A stretch of 11,468 nt of DNA, from NCBI GenBank assembly GCA_021736965.1, contig JAIPEV010000042.1:1-11468 (forward strand). Reading direction: 5' to 3'. A model generated the notes under the pieces. It made no database searches, was not told the origin of the DNA, and worked only from the letters and a program-made list of their open reading frames with translations. Position 1 is the first letter of the stretch; each line of letters starts with the position of its first letter. Positions 6,668 through 11,468 of this stretch are shown piece after piece. A program made the translations under genes and the position numbers. The stretch comes from Halanaerobiales bacterium (lineage in GTDB: Bacteria > Bacillota > Halanaerobiia > Halanaerobiales > M55B127).

Positions 6668-6683
6668 TGGAATAAAATATGCA
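6668..6683 (+). promoter_or_regulatory. Sigma-54 (-24/-12) promoter of the branched-chain catabolic operon
   Basis: TGGAATAAAATATGCA carries the invariant GG (6669-6670) and GC (6681-6682) with exactly 10 nt between them, the spacing sigma-54 requires. Against TGGCAC-N5-TTGCW it departs in the outer bases (AAT for CAC, AT for TT). Expected transcription start is near 6694, giving a leader of about 34 nt with SD AAAGGGGGA (6712-6720) before the ATG at 6728. A sigma-54 activator gene directly upstream strengthens the call. Confidence 0.72.
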
Positions 6684-6727
6684 CTATATATATTATGGTT
6701 ATAATAACTTCAAAGGGGGATTACTTG

Positions 6728-7795
6728 ATGGAACTATTTAAAGAAATGGAAAAACACGGACATGAGCAGATTATGTTTCTGCAGGACAACAAAGTGGGTC
6801 TAAAAGCGATAATTGCAATTCATAATACTGTATTAGGTCCCAGCCTTGGTGGCTGTAGAATGTGGGACTATGAGAAAGAAGAAGATATGATAATTGATGC
6901 ACTTCGCCTTTCAAAAGGAATGACCTATAAGTCAGGCATTTCAAATGAAGACTATGGTGGAGGAAAGACTGTAATCTGGGGAGATCCTAATAAAGACAAA
7001 AGTGAGGGAATATTTAGAGCCCTGGGTAAGTTTATTAACACTTTAAATGGTCGTTATTCTACAGGAACTGATGTTGGAACAACATATGATGACTTTGTGA
7101 TCTTAAGAAAAGAAACTCCATTTGTAGGTGCTTTACCCAAAGAGTTCGGTGGTAGTGGAGATTCCTCGATAGCGACTTCATATGGTGTTTTTCATGGAAT
7201 AAAGGCCTCTTGTAAGTATAAATACGGTAGTGATGATTTAGATGGTCTTAAGGTGGCTGTACAGGGTTTAGGCAAGGTTGGTTCAAAACTTACAAAAAGA
7301 TTAATTGAAGCTGGATGTGAAGTCTATGCTACAGATATTAATCAAGAGTATATAGAAACTGGTAAAGAACTTGGTGCAAAAATTGTGAAACCAGATCAAA
7401 TATATGATGTAAAATGTGATATTTTTTCACCAAACGCTTTAGGATCAGTAATAAATGATCAAACTATTGAAAGGCTTAGTTGTGATATTATTGCAGGGGC
7501 AGCTAATAATGTTCTTGAAAGACATCAACTTGCAGATATCTTAAAAGATAAAGATATACTTTATGCTCCAGACTATGTAATTAATGCTGGTGGATTAATC
7601 CAGGTTGCCGATGAATTAGGAGTTGGAGGATATAATGAAGAAAGAACAATGAAAAAATGTGAAGGTATTTATGACAAGTTATTACAGATATTTAAAATTG
7701 CAGAACAAAAGGGAATTACAACCGTAGATGCGGCAGATCATATTGTTGAAGAAAGAATTGCTATGATGAAAGCAATTCATAATATAAGGGGGTAA
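6728..7795 (+). CDS. Leucine dehydrogenase family amino acid dehydrogenase, divergent paralogue
   Basis: The 355-residue Glu/Leu/Phe/Val dehydrogenase would catalyse NAD-linked oxidative deamination of an amino acid to a 2-oxoacid. The catalytic core is present: TYK (Lys68), GGGK (Lys80) and the Asp in GTDVGTT (Asp115). The NAD-binding Rossmann motif is GLGKVG (180-185), with an Asp after the second strand (Asp203) that favours NAD over NADP. The segment leading into Lys80 is ISNEDYGGGK where canonical LeuDH and the paralogue at 8727 have AAAGLNLGGGK. TAED is replaced by TGTD, SPVT by SIAT, and GGVINV by GGLIQV. These lie in or next to the side-chain pocket, so substrate preference may differ. 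ATG 6728 is chosen over ATG 6695 because the SD at 6712-6720 fits it and the resulting N-terminus aligns with the paralogue. It is the first gene behind the sigma-54 promoter. Confidence 0.88.
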   Translation: MELFKEMEKHGHEQIMFLQDNKVGLKAIIAIHNTVLGPSLGGCRMWDYEKEEDMIIDALRLSKGMTYKSGISNEDYGGGKTVIWGDPNKDKSEGIFRALGKFINTLNGRYSTGTDVGTTYDDFVILRKETPFVGALPKEFGGSGDSSIATSYGVFHGIKASCKYKYGSDDLDGLKVAVQGLGKVGSKLTKRLIEAGCEVYATDINQEYIETGKELGAKIVKPDQIYDVKCDIFSPNALGSVINDQTIERLSCDIIAGAANNVLERHQLADILKDKDILYAPDYVINAGGLIQVADELGVGGYNEERTMKKCEGIYDKLLQIFKIAEQKGITTVDAADHIVEERIAMMKAIHNIRG

Positions 7796-7800
7796 GTAAT

Positions 7801-8700
7801 TTGATAGAAAATATTAAGGAATTAATCATAAAGGCTAAAAAGTCTAAACCCCTGAAATTGGCAGTAGTTGCTGCTGAAGATGAGACAGTTGTAAATAGTA
7901 TAAAAAAAGCTGCTAAGTCTAAGATTATTGAACCGATATTGATTGGAGACCAAAAAAAGATCAGAAATATTGTCACTGAAAAAGGCTTAAAAGAAAAGGT
8001 CAGTATTGTCAAGACAGATTCAAAACAAGAATCTGCTCAAAAAGCTATGGAACTTATCCAAGACAATAAAGCTGATTTTCCGATGAAAGGTTTAATTAGT
8101 ACAAGTATAATTTTAAAAGCACTTCTTGATAAAAAATATGGTTTAAGAGGGAACAATATATTAAGTCTAGTTACTTTAATCTATTTAGAAAAAGAAAAGA
8201 GATTTGTTATCTTAACAGATGGTGGTATGAATATAAAGCCCTCTTTAGATCAAAAGACTGATTTGATAAAAAATGCTGTTTTAATGGCAAATTCTTTAGG
8301 TATTAAAAAACCAAAAGTAGCTGTTTTAGCAGCTGTTGAATCAGTGAATCCTGCTATGGAGGCTACCCTTGAAGCAGCTCAACTGTCAAAAATGGGTGAT
8401 CGAGGTCAGTTAGGTGATATTATTGTAGATGGCCCACTAGCCTTTGATAATGCAGTAAGTAAAAAAGCTGCTAGACATAAAGGAATTAAAAGCCCTGTAG
8501 CTGGAGAGGCTGATATACTTTTAGTCCCTGATATTGAAGCAGGTAATATCTTATATAAGTCACTGGTATTTTATGGTGAACAGCCATCAGCAAGTGTCAT
8601 TTTAGGTGCTAAAGTACCTCTAGTAATAACTTCTAGGGCTGATAGTTCTGAGACTAAGTTAAACTCTATAGCTTTAGGTAAGTTATTGACAGAGAAATAA
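7801..8700 (+). CDS. ptb: Phosphate butyryltransferase (branched-chain acyl-CoA active)
   Basis: The 299-residue enzyme converts butyryl-, isobutyryl- or isovaleryl-CoA plus phosphate to the acyl-phosphate plus CoA. The Pta/Ptb family text is clear: FPMKGLISTSIILKALLDKKYGLR (shown in part, Met95-Lys96-Gly97), the LTDGGMNI stretch near 140, and LLVPDIEAGNILYKSL near the C-terminus. About 300 residues is the standard Ptb length. It starts at TTG 7801: the SD AAGGGGG (7786-7792) sits on the end of the preceding gene and is spaced 8 nt away, which points to translational coupling. Its position between two leucine-dehydrogenase genes and upstream of buk shows that it handles branched acyl-CoAs from Leu, Val and Ile. 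A methionine-encoded start further in would remove the first helix, so TTG is preferred. Confidence 0.93.
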   Translation: MIENIKELIIKAKKSKPLKLAVVAAEDETVVNSIKKAAKSKIIEPILIGDQKKIRNIVTEKGLKEKVSIVKTDSKQESAQKAMELIQDNKADFPMKGLISTSIILKALLDKKYGLRGNNILSLVTLIYLEKEKRFVILTDGGMNIKPSLDQKTDLIKNAVLMANSLGIKKPKVAVLAAVESVNPAMEATLEAAQLSKMGDRGQLGDIIVDGPLAFDNAVSKKAARHKGIKSPVAGEADILLVPDIEAGNILYKSLVFYGEQPSASVILGAKVPLVITSRADSSETKLNSIALGKLLTEK

Positions 8701-8726
8701 AAATATAAATTGGGAGGAATTATAAA

Positions 8727-9794
8727 ATGGAAGAGCTTTTTAAAAGACTAGAAATTGATGACTACGAACAGGTCGTTTTTAACTATGATGAAGCTTCAGG
8801 GTTAAAAGCTATTATTGCTATACATGACACTACCTTAGGTCCAGCTTTAGGTGGTACAAGAATCTGGGACTATGAATCTGAAGAAGAAGCTTTAAATGAT
8901 GTGTTAAGACTATCAAAAGGTATGACATATAAATCTGCAGCTGCTGGTTTAAATCTAGGTGGAGGTAAGGCAGTAATTATTGGTAAACCTGATCAAATTA
9001 AAAGTGAAGAGTTATGGAGGGCATATGGACGCTTTATCCAAAGTCTGAATGGGCGTTATATTACAGCAGAAGATGTTAATACCTCAGTTGAAGATATGCA
9101 TATTGTTGCTGAAGAGACAGACTATGTAACAGGCTTACCTTCAACTAGTGGTGATCCTTCTCCAGTAACTGCTTTGGGTGTTTACCATGGAATAAGAGCT
9201 GCTGCTGACGAGGCTTATGGTACTTCGAGCTTAAAAAATAAGGTTGTCGCAGTTCAGGGTGTAGGACATGTCGGTTATCATCTTGTTAAACATCTCAAAG
9301 AAGCTGGGGCAGAAGTGATTGTTACAGATATTAAACAAGAAAATATCGATAAAGTTGTAGAAGACTTTGGAGTTAAAGTAGTAGAACCTGGTAAGATTTA
9401 CAGTGTTAAATCTGATATCTTTGCACCCTGTGCTTTAGGTGCTGTGATCAATGATGATACAATTCCTCAGCTAAAATGTGATATAATAGCAGGGGCTGCA
9501 AATAATGTATTAGAAGAAGAAGAAAGACATGGTGATCTACTAAAAGAAAAAGGCATAATTTATGCTCCTGACTATGTTATCAATGCCGGTGGAGTTATTA
9601 ATGTTTATGATGAACTGATCGGATATGACAGAGAAAGGGCTTTAAAAAGAGCAAAGAATATATATAATAATATCAAAAAAGTATTTAAAATAAGTAAACG
9701 AGATAAAATCCCCACATATGAAGCAGCTGATATTATGGCAGAAGAAAGAATTGAAAAAATAGGGGAAGTTAGAAGAAACTTTATCCCCCGATAG
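8727..9794 (+). CDS. bcd: Leucine dehydrogenase
   Basis: The 355-residue NAD-dependent enzyme reversibly deaminates Leu, Val and Ile to their 2-oxoacids. All hallmarks are canonical: TYK (Lys69), AGLNLGGGK (Lys81), ITAEDV with Asp116, SGDPSPVTALGVYHG, the Rossmann motif GVGHVG (178-183) followed by Asp201, and APDYVINAGGVINV. It is closer to textbook LeuDH in every pocket segment than the paralogue at 6728. The SD is strong (GGGAGG, 8712-8717), 9 nt before the ATG. It lies 26 nt after ptb and 10 nt before buk, with no promoter between them, so it belongs to the same operon. Its product feeds 2-oxoacids to the VOR encoded downstream. An amidohydrolase-type or glutamate dehydrogenase identity is excluded by length and motifs. 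Confidence 0.95.
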   Translation: MEELFKRLEIDDYEQVVFNYDEASGLKAIIAIHDTTLGPALGGTRIWDYESEEEALNDVLRLSKGMTYKSAAAGLNLGGGKAVIIGKPDQIKSEELWRAYGRFIQSLNGRYITAEDVNTSVEDMHIVAEETDYVTGLPSTSGDPSPVTALGVYHGIRAAADEAYGTSSLKNKVVAVQGVGHVGYHLVKHLKEAGAEVIVTDIKQENIDKVVEDFGVKVVEPGKIYSVKSDIFAPCALGAVINDDTIPQLKCDIIAGAANNVLEEEERHGDLLKEKGIIYAPDYVINAGGVINVYDELIGYDRERALKRAKNIYNNIKKVFKISKRDKIPTYEAADIMAEERIEKIGEVRRNFIPR

Positions 9795-9804
9795 GAGTGA
9801 CATA

Positions 9805-10872
9805 ATGGAAATGTTAATCCTCACAATTAATCCTGGATCTTCTTCCACAAAATTAGGGTTATACAATAGGACTACAGAGCTTAAAAAGATGAATGTTTAT
9901 CATGATTTAAATCAATTAAAGAAGTTTAATAAAGTAGGAGATCAACTAAAGTTTAGATATAACTATATATTAGACTTTTTAAAAGAACAGGATATTGATT
10001 TTGATAAGATCTCGGCAGTTGTAGGAAGAGGTGGTCTTTTAAAACCTATAGATGGAGGCACCTATCTTGTCAATGACAAGATGAAAGAAGATTTAAAAAG
10101 TGGTAAAAGAGGTGATCATGCAAGTAACTTAGGCGGACTTTTAGCTGATCTTTTTGCTAAAAAAGCTGACTGCCCCTCTTTTATAGTTGATCCTGTTGTT
10201 GTTGATGAAATGACAGATGTAGCAAAAATATCTGGGATACCTGATATTCAAAGAAAGAGTATCTTACATGCTTTAAATCAAAAAGCAGTTGCCAGAAAAT
10301 ATGCTGAGTTTGTAAATAAGGAGTATGAAAAGATAAATTTAATAGTTGCTCATCTTGGTGGTGGAATATCGGTGGGTGCTCATCGGAAAGGTAAAATAAT
10401 TGATGTTAATAATGCTTTAAGTGGTGATGGCCCTTTCAGTCCTAATAGAAGTGGTGGTCTACCAAGTTTTGACCTATTAAAGATCTGTTTTTCAAAAAAA
10501 TACTCTAAAGATGAACTTGAAAAAAAGCTTGTAGGTAAAGGAGGAGTTGTAGCTTACCTTAAGACCAGTAATATGATTGAGGTAGAAAATATGATTGATA
10601 AAGGTGATGATAAGGCAAAACTTATCTTTGAAGCGATGGCTTACCAGGTTGCAAAGGAAATTGGTAGTATGGCTGCAGTTTTAAAAGGGAACTTTGAAGC
10701 TATAATACTAACCGGTGGAATTGCTTACTCTGATCGATTTGTCCATCTGATTAAAAATCAAGTTAAATCATTTGCTCCTGTAAAAGTATTTGCAGGAGAA
10801 GAAGAACTGGAAGCTCTTGCAGCTGGAGCATATAGAGTACTTGCCGGAATTGAGAAAGCGAAGAAATATTAA
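9805..10872 (+). CDS. buk: Butyrate kinase (branched-chain fatty acid kinase)
   Basis: The 355-residue ASKHA-fold kinase transfers phosphate from butyryl-, isobutyryl- or isovaleryl-phosphate to ADP. This is the ATP-yielding last step of the pathway. Visible motifs are the N-terminal phosphate loop TINPGSSSTKLGLY (Asn9 to Lys16), VVGRGGLLKP (72-81), the substrate-site VAHLGGGISVGAH (181-193) with DVNNALSGDGPFSP after it, and the C-terminal adenosine motif ILTGGIAYS. The length matches Buk and is shorter than acetate kinase (about 400). The SD AGGAG (9793-9797) overlaps the preceding gene's TAG stop and lies 7 nt before the ATG, so it is coupled to bcd. A second in-frame ATG six bases on is less well spaced. 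Specificity for branched acids follows from the operon context and is not readable from motifs. Confidence 0.94.
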   Translation: MEMLILTINPGSSSTKLGLYNRTTELKKMNVYHDLNQLKKFNKVGDQLKFRYNYILDFLKEQDIDFDKISAVVGRGGLLKPIDGGTYLVNDKMKEDLKSGKRGDHASNLGGLLADLFAKKADCPSFIVDPVVVDEMTDVAKISGIPDIQRKSILHALNQKAVARKYAEFVNKEYEKINLIVAHLGGGISVGAHRKGKIIDVNNALSGDGPFSPNRSGGLPSFDLLKICFSKKYSKDELEKKLVGKGGVVAYLKTSNMIEVENMIDKGDDKAKLIFEAMAYQVAKEIGSMAAVLKGNFEAIILTGGIAYSDRFVHLIKNQVKSFAPVKVFAGEEELEALAAGAYRVLAGIEKAKKY

Positions 10873-10886
10873 GGGAGGGTGTCTGG

Positions 10887-11102
10887 ATGGAAAAACAGAA
10901 ATCAGTAGTATTTGATTTTGAGCGTTGTAAAGGCTGTGAACTATGTACAGCTGTTTGTCCCGTTAATATAATAAGTATGTCAGAGGAGATTAACAGCCAG
11001 GGATACCACTATGCAGAAGTCAAAGAACAGGATCAATGTATCAGTTGTGCAATGTGTGCAACAATGTGTCCCGATGTTGTAATTAAGGTGTATAAAGAAT
11101 AA
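10887..11102 (+). CDS. vorC: 2-oxoacid:ferredoxin oxidoreductase, ferredoxin-like delta subunit (VorC/PorD type)
   Basis: The 71-residue protein has two 4Fe-4S motifs: Cys14, 17, 20, 24 (CxxCxxCxxxCP) and Cys51, 54, 57, 61 with the same spacing. It is the small iron-sulfur subunit that carries electrons from the thiamine-diphosphate centre towards external ferredoxin. The SD (GGGAGGG, 10872-10878) lies 8 nt upstream of the ATG and begins on the last base of the buk stop codon. The next gene is vorB, 18 nt away, which is the usual order for the delta subunit of ketoisovalerate:ferredoxin oxidoreductases. A free two-cluster ferredoxin would look similar, but the vorB neighbour favours the subunit. 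Whether substrate is branched-chain or generic 2-oxoacid is inferred from the bcd-ptb-buk context. Confidence 0.9.
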   Translation: MEKQKSVVFDFERCKGCELCTAVCPVNIISMSEEINSQGYHYAEVKEQDQCISCAMCATMCPDVVIKVYKE

Positions 11103-11120
11103 AAAAGGGGGATTATATAT

Positions 11121-11468
11121 ATGGGTGATAAGATTTTAATGAAGGGGAATGAGGCGATAGCTGAAGCAGCAATTAGAGCTGGTTGTAGATACTTTTTTGG
11201 TTATCCAATAACTCCCCAGAGTGAATTACCAGCATATCTTGCCAGAAAATTTCCTGAAGTAGGCGGAGTTTTCCTTCAGGCTGAAAGTGAAGTTGCTGCC
11301 AGTAATATGATCTATGGAGCATCTGGAGCTGGAGCAAGAGTATTAACCTCATCTTCAAGTCCAGGAATTAGCTTAAAAGCAGAAGGTATCTCCTATTTAG
11401 CAGGGGCTGAACTACCGGCTGTAATTATTAATATTATGCGCGGAGGCCCTGGATTAGGTTCAATTCAA
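11121..11468 (+). CDS. vorB: 2-oxoisovalerate:ferredoxin oxidoreductase subunit VorB, N-terminal part (3' end outside window)
   Basis: An open frame of 116 codons runs from ATG 11121 to the window edge without a stop. It reads MGDKILMKGNEAIAEAA, then GCRYFFGYPITPQSEL, LQAESEVAASNMIYGASGAGARV, TSSSSPGISLKAEG and NIMRGGPGLGSIQ. These are the signature segments of the PorA/VorB subunit (pyruvate:ferredoxin oxidoreductase domains I/II): the YPITPQSE segment and the TSSSSPGISL loop at the substrate/TPP interface. The SD GGGGG (11107-11111) is 9 nt from the ATG. The enzyme oxidises branched 2-oxoacids with CoA to acyl-CoA, CO2 and reduced ferredoxin. The remaining subunits (TPP-binding and gamma) are expected just downstream. 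Confidence 0.92.
   Translation, partial: MGDKILMKGNEAIAEAAIRAGCRYFFGYPITPQSELPAYLARKFPEVGGVFLQAESEVAASNMIYGASGAGARVLTSSSSPGISLKAEGISYLAGAELPAVIINIMRGGPGLGSIQ

Noticed and set aside
6695..6730. ATG at 6695 as the start of the first leucine-dehydrogenase gene.
   Set aside because: It lies at or next to the predicted transcription start with no SD, whereas ATG 6728 has a strong SD and aligns with the paralogue's N-terminus.
7761..8012. Minus-strand open frames such as 7761-8012, 3125-3403 and 9642-9866.
   Set aside because: They lie antisense to well-supported genes, show no recognisable motif or SD, and are the expected shadows of AT-rich coding sequence.

Overview
This looks like an AT-rich, anaerobic, spore-lineage Firmicute. 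The reasons are a Spo0A master regulator, the argR-recN-spo0A order, Lys/Ile/Asn/Glu-rich proteins, strong G-rich Shine-Dalgarno (SD) sequences, and a ferredoxin-dependent 2-oxoacid oxidoreductase instead of a lipoyl dehydrogenase complex. The style best fits Halanaerobiales or a related clostridial group, but that placement is a judgement from gene content and not a computed result. All genes lie on the plus strand and no mobile element, tRNA, rRNA or CRISPR array is visible.

Region 1 (1-2974) holds the 3' end of argR, recN and spo0A. The spo0A frame has no ATG/GTG/TTG start placed so that the receiver domain is complete. A perfect SD instead sits 8 nt upstream of an in-frame ATT.

Region 2 (2972-6516) begins with a 12-bp direct repeat resembling ARG boxes, next to a near-consensus sigma-A promoter (TTGAAT-N17-TATAAT). 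It continues with argF (ornithine carbamoyltransferase), a P-loop ATPase of unknown role and a PAS-PAS-AAA+-Fis sigma-54 activator. The three genes are tightly spaced and probably co-transcribed.

Region 3 (6517-6727) is a dense 211-bp regulatory stretch. It has a 10-bp-stem hairpin overlapping a compact AACATGC-AG-GCATGTT palindrome, a second dyad (GACATATA...TATATGTC), and a -24/-12 promoter with exact GG-N10-GC spacing.

Region 4 (6728-11468, running off the end) is a branched-chain amino acid fermentation operon: a divergent leucine-dehydrogenase paralogue, ptb, a canonical leucine dehydrogenase, buk, a two-cluster ferredoxin subunit (vorC/porD type) and the start of vorB. Inferred pathway: the amino acid is oxidatively deaminated to a 2-oxoacid (LeuDH), converted to acyl-CoA plus CO2 and reduced ferredoxin (VOR), then to acyl-phosphate (Ptb), then to a branched fatty acid plus ATP (Buk). 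The activator in region 2 is the obvious candidate to switch on region 4 through the sigma-54 promoter, as BkdR does for the Bacillus bkd operon. Because the activator gene lies downstream of apparent ArgR sites, arginine status may feed into branched-chain amino acid catabolism.
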